A DNA stretch of 56,688 nucleotides from Streptomyces sp. AC558_RSS880. Its GTDB lineage: Bacteria > Actinomycetota > Actinomycetes > Streptomycetales > Streptomycetaceae. Below are positions 1 to 7,406 of the stretch, in pieces (within the stretch, counting starts at the first letter, position 1; every line of letters begins with the position of its first letter). The notes beneath the pieces are model-generated. The model made no database searches and was not told the DNA's origin. It saw only the letters and a list, made by a program, of their open reading frames with translations. Location: positions 1 to 56,688 of the forward strand of contig NZ_JAGMUJ010000056.1 of NCBI RefSeq assembly GCF_019049255.1, given 5' to 3'. Position numbers and translations under genes: made by a program.

Positions 1-131
1 GAGCGTTACGGGGCCTCCGCTCTGGACGGCTGTGGATACTCGCCGGTACCTTTGATCTGAGCAAGCGCTTAGACATGCCCAGGTTCTGGAGGTGGCGGGG
101 TGGCGAGCGGGGTGGCTCCGGGAACGCGTGA

Positions 132-157
132 GGGCCGGAGACGCTGGTCTCCGGCCC
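132..157 (-). terminator. Hairpin after cysM
   Basis: Arms GGGCCGGAGAC (132-142) and GTCTCCGGCCC (147-157) form a perfect 11-bp stem with a 4-nt loop, 25 nt beyond the cysM stop codon. No clear T-run follows, which is common for Streptomyces terminators. Bases 1-131 show no recognisable gene. Confidence 0.6.
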
Positions 158-182
158 CTTGTCGTGCGTGTGGCGTGACGCG

Positions 183-1133
183 TCACGCCCAGAGCTGGCC
201 CTGGAGGGTGTCGATGGCCTCTTCCGTCGTCGCGGCGGTGTAGACGCCGGTCGACAGGTACTTCCAGCCGCCGTCGGCGACGACGAAGACGACGTCGGCG
301 GAGTCACCGGCCTTCTGCGCCTTGGTCGCGACGCCGATCGCCGCGTGCAGGGCGGCGCCGGTGGAGACGCCGGCGAAGATGCCCTCCTGCTGGAGGAGTT
401 CGCGGGTGCGGGTGACGGCGTCGGCGGAGCCGACGGAGAAGCGGGTGGTGAGGACGGAGGCGTCGTACAGCTCGGGGACGAAGCCCTCGTCGAGGTTGCG
501 CAGACCGTAGACGAGGTCGTCGTACCGCGGTTCGGCGGCGACGATCTTGACGTCGGGCTTGTTCTCGCGCAGGTAGCGGCCGACGCCCATGAGGGTGCCG
601 GTGGTGCCGAGGCCGGCCACGAAGTGGGTGATGGACGGCAGGTCGGCGAGGATCTCGGGGCCGGTGGTCGCGTAGTGGGCGCCGGCGTTGTCCGGGTTAC
701 CGTACTGGTAGAGCATCACCCAGTCGGGGTGCTCGACGGAGAGTTCCTTGGCGACGCGTACGGCGGTGTTGGAGCCGCCGGCGGCCGGGGAGGAGATGAT
801 CTCCGCGCCCCACATGCCGAGCAGGTCACGGCGTTCCTGCGAGGTGTTCTCGGGCATCACGCAGACCATGCGGTAGCCCTTGAGCTTGGCGGCCATGGCG
901 AGGGAGATGCCGGTGTTGCCGCTGGTCGGCTCGAGGATGGTGCAGCCGGGGGTGAGGCGGCCGTCCTTCTCCGCCTGTTCGATCATGAACAGGGCGGGGC
1001 GGTCCTTGACCGAGCCGGTGGGGTTGCGGTCCTCCAGCTTCGCCCAGATCCGGACGTCGGCGGACGGCGACAGCCGCGGCAGGCGCACCAGGGGGGTGTT
1101 GCCCACCGCGGCCAGTGGGGAGTCGTAGCGCAT
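183..1133 (-). CDS. cysM: Cysteine synthase, CysM type (O-phosphoserine/CysO dependent)
   Basis: A fold-type II PLP enzyme of 316 residues. Residues 37-47 contain NPTGSVKDRPA, with Lys43 the expected PLP Schiff-base lysine, followed by the phosphate/substrate loop EPTSGNTGIS near residue 70. The family makes cysteine; the CysM branch found beside cysO and mec uses the thiocarboxylated sulfur carrier CysO as sulfur donor and O-phosphoserine as acceptor, as established in Mycobacterium tuberculosis. The start ATG lies only 6 nt after the cysO stop, with no strong ribosome binding site of its own, so translation is probably coupled to cysO. O-acetylserine-dependent activity cannot be excluded from sequence; the neighbourhood is the main argument for the CysO route. 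Confidence 0.93.
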   Translation of the reverse strand: MRYDSPLAAVGNTPLVRLPRLSPSADVRIWAKLEDRNPTGSVKDRPALFMIEQAEKDGRLTPGCTILEPTSGNTGISLAMAAKLKGYRMVCVMPENTSQERRDLLGMWGAEIISSPAAGGSNTAVRVAKELSVEHPDWVMLYQYGNPDNAGAHYATTGPEILADLPSITHFVAGLGTTGTLMGVGRYLRENKPDVKIVAAEPRYDDLVYGLRNLDEGFVPELYDASVLTTRFSVGSADAVTRTRELLQQEGIFAGVSTGAALHAAIGVATKAQKAGDSADVVFVVADGGWKYLSTGVYTAATTEEAIDTLQGQLWA

Positions 1134-1139
1134 CGCCGA

Positions 1140-1418
1140 TCAGGCCATACCGCCGGCCACGGCCGGCAGGATCGTGACGTTGTCGCCGTCGGACAGCTTG
1201 GTGTTGATGCCGTCCAGGAAGCGGACGTCCTCGTCGTTGAGGTAGACGTTGACGAAGCGGCGCAGCTGCTCGCCGTCCACGATGCGGGCATGGATGCCCG
1301 TGTGCCGGGTCTCGAGGTCGGTGAAGAGCTCGGCGAGGGTGTCCCCGGTGCCCTCCACCGCCTTCTGACCGTCGGTGTACTGGCGGAGGATGGTCGGGAT
1401 GCGGACCTCGATGGCCAT
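1140..1418 (-). CDS. cysO: MoaD/ThiS-family sulfur carrier (CysO-like)
   Basis: A 92-residue ubiquitin-fold protein starting MAIEVRIPTILRQYT and ending VTILPAVAGGMA. The family carries sulfur as a thiocarboxylate on a C-terminal Gly-Gly. Here Gly89-Gly90 is followed by Met91-Ala92, so the reactive tail is masked; the mycobacterial CysO, as I remember it, ends exactly at the two glycines. A protease would have to remove two residues before adenylation, and the JAMM protein encoded upstream (1715-2137) is the obvious candidate. The gene sits 6 nt before cysM and about 100 nt after a Cys-ending leader peptide. The ribosome binding site AGGAGC precedes the ATG. Identity as a sulfur carrier is strong; partnership with CysM is inferred from adjacency. 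Confidence 0.9.
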   Translation of the reverse strand: MAIEVRIPTILRQYTDGQKAVEGTGDTLAELFTDLETRHTGIHARIVDGEQLRRFVNVYLNDEDVRFLDGINTKLSDGDNVTILPAVAGGMA

Positions 1419-1520
1419 GGCTGAGGGCTCCTGTCGGAAGTGTCTGTCGTGGGTTCGTCAGGGCGCGCGGCGGCGCGCGGCAGTTCGCCGCGGCTCACGG
1501 CCCACGGCGGCAGCGGAAGA

Positions 1521-1616
1521 TCAACAGATGGCGCTGTTCAGCCTGCACAGGTCGACGTGCAACCGCGCCACGAGCAGGGCGCCCGGCGCTGTTTCGCTCA
1601 CGTCTGGAAGAACCAT
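1521..1616 (-). CDS. Cysteine-containing leader peptide (putative attenuator)
   Basis: A 31-codon ORF whose product starts MVLPDVSETAPG and ends RLHVDLCRLNSAIC, with Cys24 and a C-terminal Cys31 just before TGA. The pattern RxxVDLxRxxSAxC at the end of tiny ORFs upstream of sulfur genes is a known actinobacterial leader-peptide type (the mycobacterial Ms5788A-like Cys-rich leaders). Only 102 nt separate its stop from the cysO start. A -10-like TACGAT lies 6 nt before the ATG, so the mRNA probably begins at the start codon (leaderless). Likely role: ribosome stalling at Cys codons reports cysteine shortage to cysO-cysM. The regulation is inference; the ORF itself is clear. Confidence 0.75.
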   Translation of the reverse strand: MVLPDVSETAPGALLVARLHVDLCRLNSAIC

Positions 1617-1622
1617 GGGGTC

Positions 1623-1628
1623 ATCGTA
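1623..1628 (-). promoter_or_regulatory. -10 element giving a leaderless start for the Cys leader peptide
   Basis: TACGAT on the minus strand ends 6 nt before the leader-peptide ATG at 1616, which puts transcription initiation at or next to the A of the start codon. I see no good -35 box at the usual spacing. Confidence 0.45.
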
Positions 1629-1714
1629 TCGATTCCCGGACCGGCCTCCGGAGTGTGATCTCACCCTTCGGACATCTTTCTTCCGCCATACGGGACCGGG
1701 GTCTGTTCGCCCGG

Positions 1715-2137
1715 TCAGTAGGCCTCGACGACCTCGACCTCCTCCTCGGTGACCTCGCCCTCCAGGATGCGGAAGGAGCGGAACTGGAACTCGCCGGCGC
1801 CGTCGGTGTCGGCGGTGGAGACCAGGACGTAGTGGGCGCCGGGCTCGTTGGCGTAGGAGATGTCGGTGCGGGAGGGGTAGGCCTCGGTCGCGGTGTGGGA
1901 GTGGTAGATGACCACCGGCTCCTCGTCGTTGTCGTCCATCTCGCGGTACAGCTTCAGCAGGTCCTGGGAGTCGAACTCGTAGAAGGTGGGCGAGCGGGCC
2001 GCGTTCAGCATGGGGATGAAGCGCTCGGGGCGGCCGGCGCCCACCGGGCCCGCCACCACGCCGCACGCCTCGTCGGGGTGGTCCTCGCGGGCGTGGGCGA
2101 CGATTCTGTCGTACAGGGCCTGGGTGATGGTCAGCAT
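1715..2137 (-). CDS. mec: JAMM/MPN+ zinc metalloprotease (Mec-like)
   Basis: A 140-residue JAB1/MPN domain protein. The full JAMM zinc site is visible: Glu23 in DEACGVVAG, His79 and His81 in IYHSHTA, and Asp92 (HxHx10D). In M. tuberculosis the homologue Mec hydrolyses the CysO-cysteine adduct to release cysteine; here it may also trim the masked CysO tail (GGMA). I chose the ATG at 2137 (MLTITQALYD) because the domain begins there; an upstream in-frame ATG would add 33 residues encoded by a hairpin. It is on the same strand as cysO-cysM, but a 299-nt gap containing the leader peptide separates them, so they may be separate transcription units. Confidence 0.9.
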   Translation of the reverse strand: MLTITQALYDRIVAHAREDHPDEACGVVAGPVGAGRPERFIPMLNAARSPTFYEFDSQDLLKLYREMDDNDEEPVVIYHSHTATEAYPSRTDISYANEPGAHYVLVSTADTDGAGEFQFRSFRILEGEVTEEEVEVVEAY

Positions 2138-2155
2138 GGGGCTCAGGATAAGCAG

Positions 2156-2196
2156 ACGGGCCGTTCCGTACCGAGGGGTGGTACGGAACGGCCCGT
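2156..2196 (-). terminator. 17-bp perfect hairpin between permease and mec
   Basis: Arms 2156-2172 and 2180-2196 are perfectly complementary over 17 bp with a 7-nt loop (GAGGGGT). It lies 85 nt after the permease stop and ends 18 nt before the mec start codon. It most simply terminates the permease transcript, but it could also sit in a mec 5' leader. Confidence 0.6.
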
Positions 2197-2281
2197 ATGC
2201 CGGACGCCTTGAGCGGAGGGGCGCAGGGGGTGCCACGAGTACCCCCTGCGGCCCGGCGTCCCGGGGTGAGGTCTGCGGTGG

Positions 2282-3706
2282 TCAGCCGACCTTTTCGAAC
2301 CGGCTGTCGTCGCGCCGGGTGACCTGCGGGTTGCGGCGCCTGAGGAAGAACCAGCCGATCCCCAGGGCGAGGGCCCAGCCGGCCATCACGTACAGGCAGA
2401 TCCTGGAGTCCGCGTCGATTGCGATCAGGGCGGTGACGAAGAGCAGGAACGCGATGGCGATGTAGGAGCAGACCGAGCCGCCGGGCGCCGGGAAGGACGA
2501 GGCGGGCAGCCGGCCCGCGACGACCTTGCGGCGGTAGAGGACGTGGCTGATCAGGATCATCAGCCAGGTCCAGATGCCGGCCGCGGTGGCGACGGAGGTG
2601 ACGTAGCCGAAGGCCTTCTCCGGGACGGTGTAGTTCAGGACGACGCCGATGCCCATGAAGATCACCGAGGTGAAGATGCCGAGCGCCGGGGTCTTGGTGG
2701 ACGACAGCCGCTGGAAGACCTTCGGGGCCTCGCCGTTGTCGGCGAGGTTGCGCAGCATGCGGCCGGTGGAGTACATGCCGGAGTTGCAGGACGACAGGGC
2801 GGCGGTGAGGACGACGAAGTTGACGATGCCGGCGCCGGCCGGGATGCCGATGACCGCGAACGCCTTCACGAAGGGGCTGACCCCCTCGGAGAACTCGGTC
2901 CACTTGACCACGCACAGGATGACGGTGAGGGCGCCGACGTAGAAGAGGGCGATGCGCCAGGGCAGGGTGTTGATCGCCTTGGGCAGGGTCTTCTCGGGGT
3001 TCTCGGACTCGCCGGCCGTGACGCCGACGAGCTCGACGGCGAGGTAGGCGAACATGACGCCCTGCAGGGTCATCAGGGACGAGCCGATGCCCTTGGGGAA
3101 GAAGCCGTCGAAGGCCCAGAGGTTGGAGACGGCGGCGGTGTCACCGGCCTGGCTGAAGCCGAGGGTGAGCACGCCGAGACCGATCACGATCATGCCGATG
3201 ATGGCGGTGACCTTGACCATGGAGAACCAGAACTCGATCTCGCCGAAGAGCTTCACCGAGATCAGGTTGGCGCCGAACAGGATGACCAGGAAGACCAGGG
3301 CCGAGGTCCACTGCGGGATCGCCGGGAACCAGTAGTTGATGTAGATGGCGGCGGCGGTGAGTTCCGCCATGCCGGTGACCACCCACATCAGCCAATACGT
3401 CCAGCCGGTGAAGTAGCCGAAGAACGGGCCGAGGAACTCGCGCGAGTATTCGGCGAACGAGCCCGAGACGGGACGGTAGAGCAGGAGCTCGCCGAGGGCC
3501 CGCATGATGAAGAAGATGATGACGCCGGCGAGGGCGTACATGACGATCAGGCTGGGGCCGGCCTTGGCGATGTTCGCCCCGGCTCCCAGGAAGAGCCCGA
3601 CGCCGATGGCGCCGCCGATCGCGATCATCTGGACTTGGCGGCTGTTGAGGCCGCGCTCGTACCCCTCTTCGGGTACGGACTCCGTGTCGACCTGCGGTGA
3701 GGCCAT
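2282..3706 (-). CDS. APC-family amino acid permease
   Basis: A 474-residue membrane protein with the amino-acid transporter signature near the N-terminus (GGAIGVGLFLGAGANI, then AGPSLIVMYALAGVI) and about 12 hydrophobic helices, ending in a short basic tail RRRNPQVTRRDD. It resembles the GABA/asparagine/D-Ala-D-Ser permease branch; the substrate cannot be read from sequence. I start it at the ATG at 3706 (MASPQVDTES) because GAGAAAGG, about 8 nt upstream, is a good ribosome binding site; the ATG 21 nt further upstream overlaps that site. It stands alone, with a 389-nt upstream region rich in inverted repeats, and precedes the mec-cysO-cysM genes on the same strand. Confidence 0.88.
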   Translation of the reverse strand: MASPQVDTESVPEEGYERGLNSRQVQMIAIGGAIGVGLFLGAGANIAKAGPSLIVMYALAGVIIFFIMRALGELLLYRPVSGSFAEYSREFLGPFFGYFTGWTYWLMWVVTGMAELTAAAIYINYWFPAIPQWTSALVFLVILFGANLISVKLFGEIEFWFSMVKVTAIIGMIVIGLGVLTLGFSQAGDTAAVSNLWAFDGFFPKGIGSSLMTLQGVMFAYLAVELVGVTAGESENPEKTLPKAINTLPWRIALFYVGALTVILCVVKWTEFSEGVSPFVKAFAVIGIPAGAGIVNFVVLTAALSSCNSGMYSTGRMLRNLADNGEAPKVFQRLSSTKTPALGIFTSVIFMGIGVVLNYTVPEKAFGYVTSVATAAGIWTWLMILISHVLYRRKVVAGRLPASSFPAPGGSVCSYIAIAFLLFVTALIAIDADSRICLYVMAGWALALGIGWFFLRRRNPQVTRRDDSRFEKVG

Positions 3707-3846
3707 GTGTGGTGCGCCTTTCTCCATGCCGACCCGGGCCGCTGTCGGCCTCGGATCGGGTCTCGATCCCCCCGGACTGATGGAGCTGGGCGGGCTCTGG
3801 GAGTCCGCCCGTGCCTGGCCGGCGGTCGCCGGCTCGGTGGCGCACC

Positions 3847-3903
3847 CGGCGGAACATACGGGTGGTGTTCGCCGGGCGGTCGTGAAGATTTATCACGGCC
3901 GCC
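3847..3903 (-). promoter_or_regulatory. Two inverted repeats upstream of the permease
   Basis: Within the 389-nt gap (3707-4095) two adjacent dyads are visible. The first (3847-3875) has arms around AACA/TGTT. The second (3875-3903) pairs GGCGGTCGTGA with TCACGGCCGCC (10 of 11 positions) around an AT-rich centre AGATTTA. On the minus strand the second contains TGATAAAT, which could be an extended -10. Likely operator/promoter of the permease gene; no regulator can be named. Confidence 0.4.
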
Positions 3904-3965
3904 ATACTGATCACACGGACGGTTTGTGGTGTGCTTCACAAGGAGAAGCGGACAAAAGGCACCTG

Positions 3966-3990
3966 AAGAGCCCATAGGCGGCGGGCTCTT
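3966..3990 (-). terminator. Hairpin after the clpS-DUF2017 pair
   Basis: AAGAGCCC (3966-3973) pairs with GGGCTCTT (3983-3990) around a 9-nt loop, about 105 nt beyond the DUF2017 stop codon. Confidence 0.45.
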
Positions 3991-4095
3991 TGACGCGATC
4001 GTTATCCGGATTTGAGTGTCCTCTGAGCGAACGCGTCAGCGAACTTTTCCGGACATTCGACGCCGACTCATGGCATGAGGGTCACGGTGTGCGGG

Positions 4096-4698
4096 TCACG
4101 GCATGAGCGTCGAGACGAGGGTCTCCTGGAGTCCGCCGAGCCACAGGTACGCCATCACCATCGGCTTGCGCGGGTCCTCGGCGGGGAGGTGGAAGAGGAG
4201 GTCGCTGTCGTCCTCGTCGCTGATCTCCAGGCGGGAGCCGATCGCGAGGCGCAGGTCGTTGAGGGTGCCGAGCCACCGGCGGGACTCGTCCGGCGACAGT
4301 TCCAGCACCGCGCCGCCCTCGCCGGCCGGGGTGAGCGCGTCCAGGGAGCGGATCACCGCGAGGGCGTTGTCGCGCTTGCCGGCCCGCAGGTCGTTCTCGG
4401 TGTAGCGGCGGAACTCGGCGGAGTGGGCCCGCTGCTCCTCGGCCTCCTCGGCGCGCGGGGTGGCCTCGGGGTCGCCGTAGGCGTCCGGGAAGAGGCGGCG
4501 CAGCACGGGGTCGGAGGGGGGTTCGCTCGGCCCCTCGGTGAAGAGGCCGGCGAACGGGTCGCCGGAGGCGTCCTCGGCGGGTCCGGGGCCGATGAGCTCC
4601 GTCAGTTGTACGGCGAGGGACCGGATGATGGAGATCTCGACCTCGTCGAGGGCGACGGCCGCGCCGCCGCCGGGGAGCGGTTCGAAGGTTCCTGGCAT
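4096..4698 (-). CDS. DUF2017 family protein
   Basis: A 200-residue soluble, acidic protein. It has an N-terminal MPGTFEPLPGGGAAVALDEVE, a central RRLFPDAYGDP stretch and a C-terminal MVMAYLWLGGLQETLV. This matches the actinobacterial DUF2017 family, which is almost always encoded next to clpS; no biochemical function is known to me. The start ATG at 4698 follows clpS by 83 nt on the same strand, so the two are probably one transcript. The conserved pairing suggests a role around Clp-dependent protein turnover, but that is inference from context only. Confidence 0.85.
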   Translation of the reverse strand: MPGTFEPLPGGGAAVALDEVEISIIRSLAVQLTELIGPGPAEDASGDPFAGLFTEGPSEPPSDPVLRRLFPDAYGDPEATPRAEEAEEQRAHSAEFRRYTENDLRAGKRDNALAVIRSLDALTPAGEGGAVLELSPDESRRWLGTLNDLRLAIGSRLEISDEDDSDLLFHLPAEDPRKPMVMAYLWLGGLQETLVSTLMP

Positions 4699-4781
4699 GG
4701 CGGCGATTGGCTGCTTCCGGTCCTGCGGGCGGGGGCGGGGGTGGGGGCGGGTCATGTCCGGTTCGGTCATGTCCGGATCGG

Positions 4782-5099
4782 TCACTTCCGGTCGTGCTGG
4801 AGGGTGGCCCACAGTCCGTAGCCGTGCATGGCCTGGACGTCGCGTTCCATCTCCTCGCGGGTGCCGCTGGAGACGACCGCCCGGCCCTTGTGGTGGACGT
4901 CGAGCATGAGCTTGGTGGCCTTGTCCTTGCTGTAGCCGAAGTACGACTGGAAGACGTACGTCACGTAGCTCATGAGGTTGACCGGGTCGTTGTGGACGAT
5001 GGTCACCCACGGGACGTCGGGCTCGGGTACGGCGAAGGCCTCCTCCGCCGATTCGGTGCGTTCGATCTCCAGGGGCGCGGGTGACGTCACACAGCCCAT
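4782..5099 (-). CDS. clpS: ATP-dependent Clp protease adaptor ClpS
   Basis: A 105-residue protein with the ClpS core VTIVHNDPVNLMSYVTYVF, followed by the helix KATKLMLDVHHKGRAVV and the ERDVQAMHGYGLWATL end. ClpS binds the N-domain of ClpA/ClpC and delivers N-degron substrates; the Asn-Asp pair in VHNDP is part of the pocket that recognises bulky N-terminal residues. I chose the ATG at 5099 (MGCVTSPAPLE); in-frame codons further upstream would add a non-conserved proline-rich stretch. The gene is divergent from pncB, sharing a 98-bp gap. Confidence 0.92.
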   Translation of the reverse strand: MGCVTSPAPLEIERTESAEEAFAVPEPDVPWVTIVHNDPVNLMSYVTYVFQSYFGYSKDKATKLMLDVHHKGRAVVSSGTREEMERDVQAMHGYGLWATLQHDRK

Positions 5100-5184
5100 G
5101 CTGCCACCGCAGGGGGGTGGTCGCACAAACCGGCCCGCTGTTCCGGTACCCGGACCCGAAATCGTCAAAGTGACGAAATGGGGG

Positions 5185-5190
5185 TAGCAT
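5185..5190 (+). promoter_or_regulatory. -10 element for leaderless pncB
   Basis: TAGCAT ends 7 nt before the pncB ATG, and the 7 nt between (CCCTGCC) contain no ribosome binding site, so the transcript is probably leaderless. No convincing -35 box is seen. Confidence 0.45.
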
Positions 5191-5197
5191 CCCTGCC

Positions 5198-6544
5198 ATG
5201 AACACAGCGGACCTTGGGCTGCCGGTGGATGTCCCCTCGACGGCGCTCTTCACTGACCAGTACGAGCTGACGATGCTGCGGGCCGCGCTGAAGGCCGGCA
5301 CGGCCGGGCGGCGCAGCGTGTTCGAGGTCTTCACCCGGCGGCTGCCCGACGGCCGCCGCTACGGCGTGGTGGCCGGCACCGGGCGGGTGCTGGACGCGGT
5401 GGAGAACTTCCGCTTCGACCCGGGCGTCCTCGGGTTCCTGCGCGAGAAGGACATCGTCGACGAGGAGACCCTGGACTGGCTGGCCGGCTACCGCTTCTCC
5501 GGTGACATCTGGGGCTACCCCGAGGGAGAGGTGTACTTCCCGGGCTCGCCGATCATGCGGGTCGAGGGCAGCTTCGCGGAGTGCGTGCTCCTGGAGACGG
5601 TGATCCTGTCGATCCTCAACCACGACTCCGCGATCGCCGCCGCGGCCTCCCGGATGTCGTCCGCCGCCGGCGACCGGCCGCTGATCGAGATGGGCGCCCG
5701 GCGCACCCACGAGCTGGCCGCGGTGGCCGCCGCCCGGGCCGCGTACGTCGGCGGCTTCGCCTCCACCTCCGACCTGGCGGCCGGCTTCCGCTACGGCATC
5801 CCCACCGTGGGCACCTCCGCCCACGCCTTCACCCTGCTGCACGACAGCGAGCGGGACGCCTTCCGAGCCCAGGTGGACTCCCTCGGCGGCGGTACGACGC
5901 TGCTGGTGGACACCTACGACGTGGCCGAGGCGGTCCGCACGGCCGTGGAGATCGCCGGTCCTGAGCTGGGCGCCGTACGGATCGACTCCGGGGACCTGCT
6001 GCTGGTGGCGCACCGGGTGCGGCAGCAGCTGGACGAGCTGGGCGCCACCGACACGAAGATCATCGTGACCTCGGACCTGGACGAGTACGCCATCGCCTCG
6101 CTGGCGGCGGCGCCCGTGGACGCGTACGGGGTGGGCACCCAGCTGGTGACCGGCTCGGGACACCCGACGGCCTCCATGGTGTACAAGCTGGTCGCCCGCG
6201 CGGAGTCCGCCGACCCGAAGGCGCCGCTGGTGCCGGTGGCGAAGAAGTCCACCGGCGGCAAGACCTCCGTCGGCGGCCGCAAGTGGGCCGCGCGGCGGCT
6301 GGACGAGCACGGGGTCGCCGAGGCCGAGGTGGTCGGCACCGGTGCGGTGCCGGGCGACCTGGCCGACCGGCAGCTCCTGGTGAAGCTGGTCGAGGGCGGC
6401 GGGGTGATCGCCCGGGAGCCGCTGGACGTGGTCCGCGACCGGCACGCGGCGGCCCGCGCGGGTCTGCCGCTGTCCGCCACACAGCTCTCCCGCGGGGAAC
6501 CCGTCCTTCCGACGGAGTACGCGCACGGGCCGTCGGGTAGCTGA
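5198..6544 (+). CDS. pncB: Nicotinate phosphoribosyltransferase
   Basis: A 448-residue enzyme of the Preiss-Handler NAD salvage route, converting nicotinate and PRPP to nicotinate mononucleotide. The N-terminal TDQYELTM motif, the catalytic His region GTSAHAFTLLHDSE (His209), the substrate region RIDSGDLL and the late GKTSVGGRKWA segment are all family hallmarks, and length is normal. It is followed 160 nt later by pncA on the same strand, which supplies nicotinate from nicotinamide, so the pair makes a complete nicotinamide salvage entry. The start ATG lacks a ribosome binding site and lies right after a TAGCAT -10 box. Confidence 0.95.
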   Translation: MNTADLGLPVDVPSTALFTDQYELTMLRAALKAGTAGRRSVFEVFTRRLPDGRRYGVVAGTGRVLDAVENFRFDPGVLGFLREKDIVDEETLDWLAGYRFSGDIWGYPEGEVYFPGSPIMRVEGSFAECVLLETVILSILNHDSAIAAAASRMSSAAGDRPLIEMGARRTHELAAVAAARAAYVGGFASTSDLAAGFRYGIPTVGTSAHAFTLLHDSERDAFRAQVDSLGGGTTLLVDTYDVAEAVRTAVEIAGPELGAVRIDSGDLLLVAHRVRQQLDELGATDTKIIVTSDLDEYAIASLAAAPVDAYGVGTQLVTGSGHPTASMVYKLVARAESADPKAPLVPVAKKSTGGKTSVGGRKWAARRLDEHGVAEAEVVGTGAVPGDLADRQLLVKLVEGGGVIAREPLDVVRDRHAAARAGLPLSATQLSRGEPVLPTEYAHGPSGS

Positions 6545-6640
6545 AAACGTGCCCCCCGTGCGCGGGGCGGGGCTTCCGGTACGCGGGTGGGGGCTCCCGC
6601 CCGCCCTGCCGTGCCCCTGTCCGCGTCGTCCGTAATTCAA

Positions 6641-6646
6641 TAGGCT
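6641..6646 (+). promoter_or_regulatory. Possible -10 element for pncA
   Basis: TAGGCT in the 160-nt pncB-pncA gap fits the Streptomyces TAGNNT -10 pattern, 58 nt before the pncA start. No clear -35; weak evidence. Confidence 0.25.
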
Positions 6647-6704
6647 CGGAGGTTCACCCGGCCGGGCCGTCCCCACCCGACCCCATAGCCGAAGGACACC
6701 GACC

Positions 6705-7292
6705 ATGCGCCGCGCACTGATCGTCGTCGACGTGCAGAACGACTTCTGCGAGGGGGGCAGCCTCGCCGTGGCCGGCGGTGCGGATGTGGCTGCCGCCATC
6801 ACCGAGCTGATCGGGCAGGCCCCCGCCGGTTACCGGCATGTGGTGGCCACCCGGGACCACCACATCGCGCCCGGCGGACACTTCGCCGACAACCCCGACT
6901 ACGTCCGGTCCTGGCCCGCGCACTGTGTCGCCGGGACGGAGGGGGTCGGGTTCCATCCGAACTTCGCCCCCGCGGTGACGTCGGGCGCGATCGACGCCGT
7001 GTTCGACAAGGGGGCGTACTCGGCCGCTTACAGCGGGTTCGAGGGGGCCGACGAGAACGGGACGTCGCTGGCGGAGTGGCTGCGGGAGCGGGGGGTCGAC
7101 GAGGTGGACGTGGTGGGGATCGCCACGGATCACTGTGTGCGGGCCACTGCGCTGGACGCGGCGCGGGAGGGTTTCCGCACCCAGGTGCTGCTCGATCTCA
7201 CGGCGGGGGTGGCGGCGGAGACCACTGAGCGGGCGCTGGAGGAGCTGCGCTCGGCGGGGGTGGAGTTGTCGGGGAAGCCGGTTGTGCAGTGA
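6705..7292 (+). CDS. pncA: Nicotinamidase (isochorismatase family)
   Basis: A 195-residue cysteine hydrolase converting nicotinamide to nicotinate. The catalytic triad is visible as Asp9 (VVDVQNDF), Lys102 (VFDKGAY) and Cys144 (GIATDHCVRATA), and the metal site as Asp51, His53 and His59 (ATRDHHIAPGGH). The cis-peptide region follows the usual spacing for PncA. The ribosome binding site AAGGA lies about 8 nt before the ATG. It forms a functional pair with pncB upstream. Confidence 0.95.
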   Translation: MRRALIVVDVQNDFCEGGSLAVAGGADVAAAITELIGQAPAGYRHVVATRDHHIAPGGHFADNPDYVRSWPAHCVAGTEGVGFHPNFAPAVTSGAIDAVFDKGAYSAAYSGFEGADENGTSLAEWLRERGVDEVDVVGIATDHCVRATALDAAREGFRTQVLLDLTAGVAAETTERALEELRSAGVELSGKPVVQ

Positions 7293-7357
7293 GCCCTGTG
7301 GGGGTGGCCCGGGGGGTGGTCAGCTCGCGGCGCTGAGCCGGTGCCGCTGCGCCCACC

Positions 7358-7390
7358 CGTGCCGCCCTGCGGCACGATTGCCCGCAGCTG
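7358..7390. repeat. Interspersed hairpin repeat, copy at the pncA 3' side
   Basis: GTGCCGC (7359-7365) and GCGGCAC (7369-7375) form a stem with a 3-nt loop, followed by GATTGCCCGCAGC. The same core (GCGGCACGACTGCCCGC with one change) occurs three times at 22588-22661. It lies between the convergent pncA and the gene at 7407-7724, so it may also terminate both. Confidence 0.55.
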
Positions 7391-7406
7391 CGCCGGCGGC
7401 TGCGTG

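Noticed and set aside
2543..3700. Asp/Gly/Glu-rich plus-strand frame opposite the permease
   Set aside because: Antisense shadow of a 12-helix permease; its acidic composition is what reverse reading of such genes gives.
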